This document shows positions 21,342 through 33,369 of a DNA stretch of 64,000 nt, piece by piece (positions within the stretch are counted from its first letter, which is position 1; the number at the start of each line of letters is the position of its first letter). Below the pieces are notes generated by a model. It was not told the DNA's origin. It was given only the letters and a program-made list of their open reading frames with translations, and ran no database searches. The DNA comes from Eledone cirrhosa (lineage: Eukaryota > Mollusca > Cephalopoda > Octopoda > Eledonidae): positions 162,859,492 through 162,923,491 of the forward strand of contig OZ024743.1 of the NCBI GenBank assembly GCA_964016885.1. The letters run 5' to 3'. A program made the translations under genes and the position numbers.

Positions 21342-23674
21342 CTAGCAGAGGCACCTGGTGTTGCCCGGGAATGAAATTGTTCCTTATATATTAGAAGAAA
21401 AAAAACAAAATATGTTGTATAGAAATTTGTTAATCTAAATTCAATTTATTCTTTAATTGGTATACATGATGAAATCAATTCTGAATTCATAATACAAAAA
21501 AAAATTAAAATAAAAAAACGAAAATACAAAATTTACCACTTTCATGAAGGGAGATAACTTCTATCACATATGTTGGAGGAAATTACATAAAAGTTTCTGG
21601 GTAAACAAAATTCTTTGTTTTTTGGTTTGGAGCATAGACAAATAAGTCTTGGAGCAACCAACATAAAGTTGACCATGAGAAAAGCAAGGTTTAATTAAGT
21701 GCAAGCCAGTAGATTTCAAAGTCTAACCTTGAGCTTTATTAATAGACATTGCGAAGCAAAGTCACACTGGGAATTGTGTTCGGTTGAACTCAAATGGCAT
21801 GTCTGTTGGTTTGATTGGAATTCTTGGAATGAAAATATCTTCCCCAGAGGCACATCCAGTGATGGTGGTAGCTTCTATCACATTAGGTGATGATGTCTTC
21901 ACAATCAACCTTGTTCCATTGTATAATTTAGGAGGATATAAATTTCTTAGAAGCATTATTGGGACTCCTACTTTCAGAAAATGTTTATGTGGAGGGGTTC
22001 CAGGTGGCTCAAGAGAATTAAGGTACTCTGTTGGCTAGTGGACAGCTTGATTTTAATCAAGGATTGAATCAACTGATTTGTACTCCTTAATGACTGTTGG
22101 AATCTTATTCATTAATTCATGGTTAATTCTTGCTACTGTCTCATTTTTTGGAGCTAGAACACCCCTTTCACACAACCATTTATGTGAATTATAATTATTA
22201 CTTAAGTCTGGAAATACCCTGTTCTTCAATTCAGCTGGGGAATCCACCATGATAGCAATATTAGCCAAATTGATATCACCATTCCCATTAATTGGTACTT
22301 TCCCATTTCCTAATTGGAGAAGCCGGGTTGAAAACTGTTCTGTACATTGGTCCCAGTGTAATAAAGCTTGCATGTTGAAGGAGAATTTCTGTACTTTATT
22401 CCATAGATGTGAAGACTTAGTGCATGCTTTTATTTCATCAGCTCTTGTTCCTCTCAGAATGACTGGTAATGTCTGTCTGAAATCTCCTGATAAAACTAAT
22501 GTAACTCCTCCCATAGATTTATTGTTGCTTCTTATGTCCTGTAAGGTCTTATCAAGAGCTTCCATTGCGCCTCTATGTGACATGTGGCATTGGTGTAACA
22601 CTTCTGCTGAACCTGAACCTTTGCTTATGTTACAAATTGGACTGTCATTTGTGATCAGGTTTAGTGGTAATTTAAAAGCAGAATGAGCTGTTTGTTCTCC
22701 TGGATGGTAGCAATGCTAGACGATGCTACACCAACTGCACTTCTTTTTTGCTGCCTTACCTTGGATAGAAGCAATGTTGTTACAAATGTGTTACCTGTGC
22801 CACTAGGAGCATCAAGAAAGAAAATTCCTCTGCTTTTTTCTCTGACTGATGAAATAATTTTATCATAAGCACAGCGTTGTTCTGGAAGAAGTTTAGGTTC
22901 ATGTTCATTCACAAATGTAGCCAACTCAGTGATGTCATAATTTGCCTCACTTTCTATGTCTCTTGAAGTTAACACACTAACTTAACGGTATGTTTTTGAC
23001 AGTCCAGAACCAGGCTTTTGCAAATTTTTGCCTCCCATGGTGAAAACTTGATCATCAATTTCAATTGGTGCTTGGTTAAAAAATTTTTCAGAGAACTGAA
23101 TATTGATATCTGGATTTGCCTGTTGAACTGCATACTTTAAGTCCTCAGCCATGTCCTATCGATGTTTCATCCAAAGCTGTAGGGGACTGCCAAGTTGACA
23201 CATGTTCAGCATAATTGCAAAAAGGTTACAGAGTTTCTTTGGAGAATCTGACACTGATGCTTCAGTCAATGCAAGGTCCCAATGCTCATCATTTTCTAAA
23301 AAAAAACTTGTTGATAGCATGTTTCCCTATAAGTTTCACACACATGACCTTACCCTCCTCAAATCTTGGAATGATTTGGGACCACATACTTCATGTAAAA
23401 GGAGCCATAAATAGAAGCATTCTGCTTGGCTTAGGTGGACATTGTAAACTCTTGCAAGAGCGTCAGTCCCACGTTTCCTCATGTGCCAATTATTGTTTCT
23501 CCAGGTGTAATACTTGGGTAATTCTAGGTATAGGAGTTTTCTTGCATCTTTATCTTCTTGACACAACTTAAAAAAGGCAGTTAGAGTAGTTTCTTTTGGA
23601 GAAAGTGCTTGTTGCAAGGCTGTTTGTTTTGTAAAGATAACCCTTTGGCCATTCTTTAGATCAAAGGTTCTCAA
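21342..23674 (-). mobile_element. Helitron relic: helicase region and 3' terminus
   Basis: Minus strand. 23674-23336 encodes the region just upstream of the helicase (LELPKYYTWRNNNWHMRKRG, ARVYNVHLSQAECFYLWLLL, EVCGPKSFQDLRRV), a classic Helitron block. 22975-22661 has FFLDAPSGTGNTF, a Walker A motif in which the catalytic Lys is Asn. 22601-22053 has HRGAMEALDKTLQDIR and LVLSGDFRQTLPVI (Pif1-type motif III), then GVLAPKNETVARIN. The frame is broken between blocks. The element ends on the minus strand with a 'cgggcaacacc' hairpin-like stretch and CTAG at 21345-21342, followed by T, as a Helitron 3' end should. Inactive. Confidence 0.75.
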
Positions 23675-23675
23675 C

Positions 23676-23760
23676 GGGGGGGCATTTCGGAGCTTCAGGA
23701 GGGGCGTTTGAAGTTTTGGAGGGCGCTAGGGGGGCACTGGAAGGCTATTTACGTAGGTAA
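23676..23760. repeat. Possible hAT-type non-autonomous fragment
   Basis: 'caaaggttctcaacgggggg' resembles a hAT-family terminal repeat (CAGGGGTTCTCAA type) followed by G-rich sequence. The opposite terminus and a target duplication were not found, so this is weak. Confidence 0.25.
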
Positions 23761-23950
23761 GTTTTATAAGCCATATTTGTAGTCTCTGAGACAGCCAGTG
23801 TGAATGCATTTGAATGAAGAAAACGAAGAAAATAAATAGAAGCTTGTCAACGAATTCCCTAGGGAGATAAAAGAAAAACGAAAGAAATCGAAGAAAATGA
23901 AAATAAGGACAACTTCAACTTTGACAACAGTTACAAGAACAAAAGAAACG

Positions 23951-24008
23951 ACAAGAAAAAGAAGCAATGGTGATGAGTTCTTTCATCACCATTGCTTCTT
24001 TTTCTTGT
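23951..24008. repeat. Perfect 26-bp hairpin with 6-nt loop
   Basis: 23951-23976 and 23983-24008 are exact reverse complements separated by 'gttctt'. The stem contains 'gaagcaatggtgatga'. It sits between Helitron remnants. It may be a template-switch inversion scar; a small-RNA precursor is possible but unsupported. Confidence 0.9.
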
Positions 24009-24234
24009 GGGTGTATACATATACATACATACAATCATACACACATGCATACGGACATACATACATATACATATTTTGGTGTGGTAGACTATTCATTAAA
24101 TTTAAGATGAATACTATCTCCGACAGTAATGCCACAACTACCAGTCATGTTGAATAACTGGATATTCTTCTAACTATATCCACGGAAGACACCTTTTATT
24201 CGAATTTGACATCACATCTACTACCTCGACTATT

Positions 24235-24535
24235 GTGGAAAATACTATCGATAATGATAATAATCAAAAGTATAAACAATTGAAAATTTCCCTCAAGGAA
24301 ATCTTCCAGAGAAAAATTAATTCATGTATAAATATCTCACTTGCTGAACGTATTAAAACGACAATGTTTAATAAAAGACCAAATAATGAAATATTACGTG
24401 TTATTGACAAAATAGGGGATGAATATTTACAGCAGATAAAAACCCAAACATTTTGGCAAATCAACGCCTGTTTATATGCCTTAGCTACGACAGTGACACA
24501 TTATCTTAGTGAAAGCAGAGATATTAACAAGAACA
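24235..24535 (+). pseudogene. Retroelement-like coding fragment
   Basis: A + strand frame of about 100 residues: KISLKEIFQRKINSCINIS, LAERIKTTMFNKRPNNEIL, FWQINACLYALATTVTHY. The composition and the 'LxER...xxxWxINxxxYxxA' pattern resemble the region N-terminal to some retroelement polymerases. The frame then runs into the antisense LINE tail at 24551, so it is truncated. Family not assigned. Confidence 0.3.
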
Positions 24536-24550
24536 AACCACCACCAAAAA

Positions 24551-26335
24551 TACCATCATCATCATTTTACGTCCACTTTTCCCTGCTTGCAAGGGTGGGA
24601 CGGGTCTTATTCAGCACAGCATCTCTCCACTTGTCACTGTCCTTCGCCATCTCCAACGTGAGCTTCAGCGATCTGAGATCTGTTCTCACCACCTCCACCC
24701 ATGTGTTTCGTGGTCTACCTCTACCACGTCTTCCTTCAACTGGCATTTCCTGGCACTTCTTCACCCATTGGTCATCCTCCATGCGCATCACATGTCCATA
24801 CCACCGTAGGCTCCTCTCTCTCACACTACATTCTATCCCTCTCAGACACAGTTTCTCTCTCAACACATCCATGCTGGGTCGTTCACGCACATTGACATTG
24901 CACATCCAATGGAGCATGCTTGCCTCATTTCTCTCCAGCCATCGCATATCCTCTGCAGTTGCTGCCCATGTCTCACTACCATGCATCATCGCGCTCCTCA
25001 CACAGGCATCATATAACCGGCCTTTCGTACGCAGTGAGAAACCCTTCTTCGTCAGCAGAGGAAGCAGCTCCCTAAACTTCTTCCAACCCATCCTTATTCT
25101 AGATACTATGGCCTTGGAAGCCCCCCCCCCTCCCATGCTAATCTGATCTCCTAGGTACCGGAAGCTATCCACCACTTCTATAGCACCCGTCTGCATTTGA
25201 AAAATGTGTCTATCAATGCGACTTCTACTGACTAATATCCCTGTACATCTACTGCATACGTATTTCTCCCTACCTGTTAGTTTGCCTACTATTCCACTAC
25301 ATCTCTTGTGTACCGAGGATCTGCATTGTGTGCATTTTATAGAATTTATGCCAGTTCCTTTTCTATATATCAAACATGGCCATTTCCCTGACGGAATCAG
25401 AGTTTTGTCCTCTTTTTTACTCATCAACACTTTTGTCTTAGCTAGGTTCACTCTCAGTCCTCTTGCTTCCAACTGCTGTTTCCATAGCCAGAATTTATTC
25501 TCTACCTCCTCTACTGATTCTGCTATAAGAACCAGATCGTCAGCATAGGTAAGTTCCCATGGACAGCCAGTCTTAAACACCTCTGTTATGGCTGAGGACC
25601 GAACCTTGATGTACACCTACTTGTATCTGGAATTCTTCACTAAACTCCATTCCTACCCTGACTTTACTGACAGCACCTCTGTACAAAGTTTGCACTGTCC
25701 TCACAAGCCATTCCTCAACACCTAGTTACCTTAGGGATCACCAGATGACAGATCGGAGTACTCTATCGAAGCCTTCTCTAGGTCAACAAAAGCTAAATAT
25801 AGTGGCTTATTCTTCTCGAAGAACCTCTCTTGTAATTGTCTCACTAAGAAGAGGACATCTGTTGTACTTTTCCCAGGCACAAAACCAAACTGCATCTCAT
25901 CTAGTTTGACCCTTTCTGTAATTAGTTGCGCTAATATTCTTTCTGCCACTTTCATAACCTGATCCATCAGTTTTATACCCCTATAATTGCTCCTCTCCAG
26001 AGCATCCCCTTTACCTTTGTAACAATTTATGAGAATACTGCTGCACCAGTCTTTGGGTATGACACCACCATATATAGCCTGATTGATGATGCGTGCAACC
26101 AGTTTAGTGCCTACTTCTCCTGATGCCTTCAGCATCTATCCCTGACGGTCCAGCAGCCTTACCATTTTTCATTTCTTTAATCGCATCTTGGACCCTATAT
26201 TCGTCAATCTCAATAGCTGGTCCCTCTGTTGGGTCTACTGAGGGTAATTTCTCTCTCTCCCGTTCATTCTCCACATTCATCAGTCTCCTTTTTCTGATCA
26301 TTCGTGACACAAAGTACACCGGCATCATTCCAATA
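24551..26335 (-). mobile_element. PHD-LINE, reverse transcriptase, zinc finger and C-terminus, antisense
   Basis: One of the longest copies. Minus strand in order: KEMKNGKAAGPSGIDAEGI (26328-26104); ILINCYKGKGDALERSNYRG, VAERILAQLI and DEMQFGFVPGKSTTDVLFLV (26135-25731); a damaged gap at 25730-25616; then one open frame 25616-24567 (349 aa). The latter has YADDLVLIAE near residue 25, LRVNLAKTKVLM, the PHD-like finger at about residues 79-126 (its second Cys is Tyr here), FRYLGDQISMG, GRLYDACVRSAMMHGSETWA and RWYGHVMRMEDD. It ends in (CAT)n at 24551. The + strand frames over it are shadows. Confidence 0.85.
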
Positions 26336-26344
26336 CGATGGTAT

Positions 26345-26708
26345 ACTTGACCATGAACTTTAATTGACTATATTCCCCTCACTTATAATATTGCTACCAA
26401 AGGAGGTCATTTGGAAAGCAGAATTATATTTCCTAATGTTTTTCAAGAAGTGCATGCTCCTTGGTGTGTTTCCCAATAGCAATGCCTTCAAAGTATCTGG
26501 GGGTCTACCAAATGTCAGTAAAACAACCATTCCTCCACCACAACACATAGTGGTGGTTTCTCTTTCCTTTACAAAAACTGCACTCTTTTGACATTGCTCC
26601 AATATCAATCAATTTCTCTGTACAATAATCATGTTTTGGATCATAGTTGAAAGCTGATCTTTTCCAAGTCCCCTTGAAAGGTGCAACTCTTTTGTCAAAC
26701 ATAAAGAG
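26345..26708 (-). pseudogene. Helitron N-terminal fragment (zinc-binding region)
   Basis: Minus strand, in two frames: HDYCTEKLIDIGAMSKECSFCKGK, then a GGMVVLLTFGRPPDTLKALL segment, and FLKNIRKYNSAFQMTSFGSN. The 'IGxMxxxCxxC...PPxxLxxLL...FxxNIRxYNxAFxxTSFG' order is a Helitron signature. It lies between two oppositely oriented LINE copies and may be part of the same Helitron as 21342-23674, but sequence between them is missing. Confidence 0.65.
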
Positions 26709-26711
26709 TTA

Positions 26712-28492
26712 TAGCGCAACTAATCAGCGAGCGAATTGATCTAGATGAAATGCAGTTTGGGTTTGTGTCAGGTAAAAGTACCATAGACGCTCTTTTCCTT
26801 GTACGACAACTACAGGGAAGTACCTAGCTAAAAGTAAACCCCTCTGCTTAGCTTTTGTTGACTTGGAGAAAGCCTTTGACAGAGTCCCCCCGCTCCATTA
26901 TCTGGTGGGCGCTTAGAAAACTAGGTGTTGATGAATGGCTTGTGAGAGCTATACAAACCATGTATAAAGAAACAGTCAGTAAGGTTAGAATTAACAACGA
27001 ATATAGTGAAGAATTTAGTGTAAAAGTTGGTGTTCATCAAGGCTCTGTCCTTAGCCCCCTCCTATTTATTATTGCCCTTCAGACAATAAGAGAGGAGTTC
27101 AAGACCATGGGAACTCCTATACGCAGATGATCTAACTCTCATAGCTGAATTAGAGATGATCTAACTCTCATAGCTGAACTAGAGAAGAAATTCCAAACAT
27201 GGAAGCATGGCTCAAAAGGCCTTAAAGTTAACTTGTCTAAGACTAAAGTTCTAGTATGTAGAAAGGAAAATAGGGCACAGGTGCCCTCAGGGGAATGGCC
27301 ATGCTCAGTGTGTAGGAAAAGAGTAGGCAGAAATTCCATTTTATGTCCCAAATGCAAAGTATGGGTACATAAAAGATGTAGTGAGATCACAGGTAAACTA
27401 TCTAAGAACGTAGACTTTATATGTGGCCAATGCTCAGGTGCAGTAAGTAGCAAGTGTCCACAGGATACTAGCTCCTTCTATTGCCCAGATGGTTTTATAG
27501 AAATAGTGGACACTTTCTGTTACCTGGGTGACAAAATCAGCAGTGGTGGAGGGTGTTCTGAAAGTACAGTAGCCAGAGTCAGAACGGGATGGAAAAAGTT
27601 CAGAGAGCTTATACCGCTGTTGGCCACAAAGGGTTTCTCTCTAAAAATGAAAGGCAGATTGTATGATGCCTGTATACGAACAGCAATGCTACATGGCAGT
27701 GAGACATGGGCATTACGTGCAGAGGACCTGCGCAGACTGGAAAGGAACGAAGCATGCATGCTCCGTTGGATGGGTAATAGTAATATACGTGAATGGCAAA
27801 GCATAAATGAACTAAGTGAGAAATTAGGAATAAGAGAGATCAGATGCTGTTTACTTGAGAGAAGACTACGTTGATATGGTCATGTGATGTGCATGAAAGA
27901 CGACAGTTGTATAAAAGAGTGCAGGGCAATCAAAATTGATGGTAGTTACGGAGTAGGTAGACCCAGAAAAACCTGGGACGATCTGATAAATTCCGACCTT
28001 ACACACTGGCACCTCTCTAAGACAATGTCACTGGACCAAGATCTTTGGCGCTACACAGTAATACTGAAGATCCGCCTTGCTAGTACAAAGCGAAACCTAG
28101 AGTCAGTAGGCACCTCTTAACCAAATATACACCCAAATCCACTACCCCTACCCTATCCTCCCACTATCACCAACACCACCCTCTCTCTGTAAAGTTGGTA
28201 CCACAACATTCAGTCCAAATAAATGAGATAATGAGATTGAGATCGTGTAGGTGTCACAACAAAAACACACAGTCCACGCTGTAAGGTGGCCATGTAGGTA
28301 ACACGGTCAAAAGTTCCCAGTTCCACACTGTAAATGTGGTTGGTGTTAGGAAGGGCATCCAGCCATAGAAAACCTGCCAGATAGTCCTATATGAGCGAGA
28401 CACGGTCACCCGACCAACCTTGCCTCAAGTGGGACAACTCCTGTCTAACCCATGCTAGCATGGAAGATGGACGTTAAATGAAGATGATGATG
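26712..28492 (+). mobile_element. PHD-LINE copy with intact finger and full 3' tail
   Basis: Starts within the polymerase (LDEMQFGFVSGKSTIDALFLV, 26740-26800). Then AFVDLEKAFDRVP with a frameshift, the frame 26855-27130 with VHQGSVLSPLLF, and a damaged YADD region with a local duplication at 27120-27175. The frame 27233-27874 carries a complete C4HC3 finger (CSVC, CPKC, CKVWVHKRC, CGQC), CYLGDKIS, GRLYDACIRTAMLHGSETWA, and a premature stop at the 'RRLR*YGHVM' site. The frame 27884-28120 completes it. Tail 28125-28492 includes 'gtgtaggtgtcacaacaaaaac', 'cacactgtaaatgtggttgg' and (GATGAT)n, showing that the SINE-like repeat is this LINE's 3' end. Confidence 0.85.
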
Positions 28493-28494
28493 AT

Positions 28495-29652
28495 TCAGCC
28501 TATCTTGATCAAGATGCTTACGTCTTTCCTCTGAGGATTGGCAAAGTCTTGCAGCAACTGTTTGCTCCTGTTTTTTTCTTTGTCTAATCTTCCACTGACC
28601 TATTGTCTCATTGGCAACTCTGGCATCTTGTCTTTGTCTTGCATCCTTTAAACATTTTTCTCTTTCCTTTTTTTACTCTTGGCTCCTGCGAATTCCATTT
28701 TGTTGACCTAATTGTTCTAACCGTTTTCCCCTTTCCTCTTGTGACTCATTGGCTGTGTGTGCAGCAGCTCTCCTCTGGTCGTTTTCATGTCTTTGCTCTG
28801 GCTACCTGTATTCATCTTTGTTTCACTGTACCTCTATCCCGTCTCCTCTTGTAGAGAGTGAGAACATTTTATTTGGAATCTTTTTTGAAAATTAAAATGG
28901 CGATTAAAGGAAAGAATGAGTGAAAGTTACATGAATAGCTTCACAAGAGTGATTGAAATAAATGGCGATTGTGGAACGCTGCATGCAAACACGCACTCAT
29001 GCACCTACACACACACACACACACACGTTGATAGTTTTTACTTTCTGTGGAACGCCACAGTCGCGTGCACGCACACATGTTAATAGTTATTGCTTTCCTT
29101 CCCCTCTTATTTCCACACACATCATACACATGTATCTACACTGACATACACATACAGTATCAAACAAAGCGTATCTCTCTCTCTCCTGCTATCCCCCTCT
29201 CTTTGTGCCACCTTTCTTTTAACTTCACCTATGGAACATACAGCGTCTCTCCCCCTCTCTTTCAACTTCTCCTATAGAAGCTTGTTCTCTCTCTGTTTCT
29301 TTTTTCTCATTCTATGTTTCTCTCGCTCACACATATTCTCCCTCACCCTCTAATACTTCCTCTCTTTTAGTCTATGTCTGTTTCTTTCACTCTCTCTTTC
29401 TAACTCACTCAAACACTCACACTATTTACATTTCTCCCTCTATCAAAGGAGGAGAAGTAAAGAGCCATTTCCTCACTTTACCTCTCTGTTTCTTTCTCTC
29501 CCCTCTCACTCCCTCATTGGCATTGTGCACAGACATACAAATACACACATCTGTTAATATATAGATGTAGATATATGTGTGTGTGTGTGTGTGTGTAATT
29601 TTCATGTGATTAAACCAACCAAGAAACATCTCTCTTTTATATTATATATAGA
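28495..29652 (-). mobile_element. Helitron 5' fragment
   Basis: The minus strand begins TCTATATATAATATAA at 29652, next to host A (T29653 on +), the same 5' end style as the element at 4472. It is followed by TG/AG-rich leader (29600-28890) and, at 28860-28500, a degraded Arg/Lys/Gln-rich coding stretch like the N-terminal region of Helitron proteins. The 3' part is missing at the junction with the LINE tail (28492). The 5' end lies within PHD-LINE sequence, so the Helitron inserted into a LINE copy. Confidence 0.55.
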
Positions 29653-30270
29653 TAACCTGGAAGCATCAAAAGGTCTTAAAGTTAACTTGTCAAAGACTAA
29701 AATCCTAGTATGTAGAAAGGAAAATAGGGCCCAGATCCCCATCAGGGAAATTGCCTTGCTCAGTGTGCACGAAAGTAGGTAAAAATTCTATCCTATGTCC
29801 CAAATGCAAGCTATAGGTACATAAAAGATGTACTGGGATCACAGGCAGGCTATCAAAGAATGTAGGTTTTATATGCAGCCGATGCACAGGTGCAGTAAGT
29901 AGCAAGTGCCCACAGGATATTAGCTCCTTCAAATGTCCAGACATCTCTGTAGAAATGGTCGACAATTTCCATTGCCTAGGTGACCAAATCAACAATGGAG
30001 GAGGGTGTTCTGAAAGTACTGTAGCTAGAGTAAGAACAGGATGGAGAAAGTTCAAGGAGCTGCTTCCACTACTAGCTACGAAACTTTATTTCCTTTAAAA
30101 TGAAGAGCAGATTGTATGATGCAAGTGTACAAACAGTGATGTATGGTAGTGAGACCTGGGCACTGTGTGTAGAAGACCTGCGAAGATAAGAATAACATGA
30201 AGCCAGCATGCTTTGATGGAGGTGTAATAGTAATATACATGAACGGCAAAGTGTAAATGAACTGAGAGGG
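29653..30270 (+). mobile_element. PHD-LINE fragment
   Basis: Contains 'ggtcttaaagttaacttgtc' (GLKVNLSKTKILVCRKENRAQ), a decayed finger (29745-29905), a 'YLGDQI' region with stops, and 'GRLYDASVQT.MYGSETWAL' near 30105-30170, then breaks off at 30270. Its 5' side is cut by the Helitron end. Confidence 0.75.
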
Positions 30271-30274
30271 TTTT

Positions 30275-31025
30275 TTTAAATCTCAACTAACAGACTAGTT
30301 TTATTTAGTCAAATACTGCCTAAGGAAAGTGAAATATGTTTACATAAATAGTAATTTAATACAAGAGAATACGTTTTTATTAAACTAACATTTCATTTCA
30401 TATATTTAGGAGGTTAATAAAGTGAGTCTGCCTGGCTGTGCTCTCAACTAGATCTATTAATATTGAAGTAGACATTGATAAATGGCTGAGGATATTTGCA
30501 TAGGTTGCTGAATGAAATGGAATCACCAGTGACAATTAAAAGCTGCCATTCACATTAAAGAATGAGTAAACTGTAACAAGAAACTCAACTAATGGATTTG
30601 ATTCCGTGACACACCTTCACTTCATGTCGATATTTTATACGACATAATATCTTTCCAAGAGAAATGAGATCAGGTGGGAGACGGTCAGAAAAATATTATT
30701 GAAGTTGACCACAAAATGGAACTGGAACTAGTAGACCTTACCAATAACTTACCTTGGTTTAACAGAACAGGCAAGTGTTAACCAAAACCTAGATTTCACT
30801 TGAATGACTTCCAACTTGTGATGTTCGTGCTTATCTCAAGTGAAATAGCCATGACAACAACTAATTAAAGTACACTCACCCAACAGCTTCTACAAGGTTT
30901 GTCTCACAACCATAGAATGATATAGTGAAAATATGAGTGTTGTAAATATAGGCTTTTAAGGTGGCGTTAATACTTCTGGAAACTGTAATCTCAATAACAT
31001 CAACACACTCCAAATATCATTTATT
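30275..31025. other. Intronic sequence without recognisable genes
   Basis: AT-rich gene 1 intron. 30905-30955 resembles 17205-17250 ('gtgaaaatatgagt(g/a)ttgtaaat'), a short dispersed repeat. Nothing else is recognised. Confidence 0.4.
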
Positions 31026-31030
31026 TCCAG

Positions 31031-31105
31031 GTATTTAACAGTGGCAGTCTAGGAATACCAATGTCCTTTCGTACTCCACCATCTCAATGTATATCTACAG
31101 AAATG
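31031..31105 (+). CDS. Gene 1, 75-nt coding exon with RTPPSQ motif
   Basis: Acceptor 'ttatttccag', donor 'gttagt'. In phase 0 it gives 25 residues, including SLGIPMSFRTPPSQCISTEM, and leaves in phase 0. The other two frames hit stops. 'FRTPPSQ' parallels 'SRTPPNQ' (exon at 961) and 'IRTPPSQ' (exon at 34579), suggesting that the exons arose by duplication or that the protein has a repeated Thr-Pro docking or phosphorylation motif. Confidence 0.6.
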
Positions 31106-31109
31106 GTTA

Positions 31110-33090
31110 GTATTATTTTTATTTGCTTTTATTTATATATATATATGTAACAGGTAAGTGGTATTCTTTGATGCCATGATTGAGTTGCTAACAACATTTA
31201 TTTTATAATAAAAGTATTCACTTTGAACATCGAGTAATAATATTTATGACATGAATTATCCCTACATATTTAGCTGACTAATTTGTACGAGTTAACGCAA
31301 ATACATGTATCACAGAAAACGATATAGTAAAAGTTGTGTTGTATCTCACAGATACAATATGACAGGAAGAATAGAATGAGCGTAGAATGTAAACAATATG
31401 AACTTACTATGTGTGTGTGTGTATGTGTGCGCCTATTCTTAGAATACATTATTGTTGTAGTAGTAGTGGTCAATCTGTCAGGCAGGCATGTCTGGCTGTG
31501 TCTGTGGCCGAGAAGGTGATAACCAGTAAAGGCCAGGAGAGAGAATGATAGAGTGAAAGGTCTGCTACATCGTTAACCTTAACACGGACTGCTTGCTTCG
31601 GTCTCTCTGGCCTTTAGATTCCTTAACTCCTTGTATTTATATTAGTGTTGTAGTTAGAATGATGTGTATATGAGGTTGATTTATGATCAGCCATGTGGAT
31701 ATCGTCTCCCAGGAAGCTGGGATCAGTGGTCAAGTGGTATGTACGTTTATCATGGTTGACTTGACAGGACAATGATGGGAACTTTCCATTGATGGGTGGT
31801 CCCAGAGGCGAGAAACCTCAGATTCGGTTTCGAATCTTCGCCGGTAAAATATATATATATATATGTATATATCTGTGTGTGTGTAGGTATCATAATAAAA
31901 CTTATGATCATTTGACTGCCACTTTGTGCATCTAAAAAGTGTTAAAAAATAAAATAATAAAATAATTCAGTTCTTTACATACTTTATTCAAAATACATTG
32001 TTTCATTTATTAACTTTCATTACATTATTGATATACAAGTCACACTTCATTCCTTGAATATATATATATATCGTTAAATGATGATGGATGTGTGTCTGGT
32101 TTAGAATAAGCACACTGCATCTCTGTGTGTTGTAAGAAGCAACTAAAACGGTTTAGTGTCAAGAAGGACTTTAAAACATTGCCTCAAAAAATTACGTCCA
32201 TCCCATGCTTTGCATACAAAAGTCAATGTAAAATCAATGATGATGATGATATACATTGATATGCATATACATTAACATGTATTTTTTTTATTTTTAATTA
32301 ATGACATTGCATATTGATACACAATGTCTGAATAAAAACAGGATGATCGACCAACACCAACAATTGTGAGCCAATGCAGAAACCTTTATGTGGTCGCTCA
32401 ACTCGCTAGAAATAGCAGCCAAATCCTCATTATTATTAAACTTGCCTGACAGACTCCTTATCTAAACTATAATAAAGTAAGGAGTGCTGGACTGCATACG
32501 GTTTATTTCTTTTAATCTAGTTAGTAAAATAAGTTGGATTACTTTGAATAAATAATGAATGAATATTACATAATTTATCTACTAAATTTCGTAGCTGTTG
32601 ATTAAATATATTTTATTACTTATTTAAAGATTCACTTCTTTAAAATTTTCAAATGTCAACACTTCCGGTTAGCGATCGCTTATAAACATTCATATATTTC
32701 TGTCGCATATTTTTTCCTAATGCAGTTTATATATAATATCGTCTTTTTTTAATATATCATGGATTACGTTACTGATTACATAAGAGAGTGTAACGCAGTC
32801 TTTGTACAATTTCTGTGTATATTGTCAGTTACGATTTTATTTGATGTATCATATCTACATGCATATATACTTGCATATGGTATCAATATGCACACTATAC
32901 ATGCTAGCTGAAGGGTGGTTTTTCTGCTAGTTGGTATAATTATAGGTGTGGGTTTCTTTTAAATATAAAAAATACTAGACATAACAACCAAAATCTCTCA
33001 CTCTATCGTCTTTAAAAAAATTAAGAACATTGAATATTGAATTAGTCTTAGTTTTAGGATGAAATTCAATAAATTTTGAAGCAAACTCCT
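31110..33090. other. Intronic sequence with simple repeats, no genes recognised
   Basis: Short (TA)n at 31135-31146, 31850-31865 and 32060-32072. (GATGAT)n at 32237-32250 closes a weak LINE/SINE-like unit (32075-32250). 32390-32460 carries the 'ctcgctagaaatagcagcc' dispersed repeat. No exon could be supported. Confidence 0.4.
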
Positions 33091-33094
33091 TGGG

Positions 33095-33165
33095 TGCAGG
33101 TAAGGCAAAGTTCACCTCAGCAGAATTTGAACTCCAAACATAAAGAACCTGATGCTCTCACAATA
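33095..33165 (-). repeat. Fragment of tRNA-derived SINE
   Basis: 'ggcaaagttcacctcagcag' and 'aatttgaactccaaac' match the antisense body of the SINE at 425-600. Truncated on both sides. Confidence 0.5.
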
Positions 33166-33369
33166 ATAAATTTTTTTATTGGCCACAAGTACCCAAGACA
33201 ATGGAGACAAAACAAGGTCAAAGAAGAATAAGACAGCAGGTTGAAGATTACAAAGGTCAAGGGAAATTCAAGGATTCAAGTGCCTTCACATAGAATGTTG
33301 TAAACAAAGAATTATTAAATTATATTTATTTTATGTATGCCATCATTTTTGACGGGTACTATGCTAATA

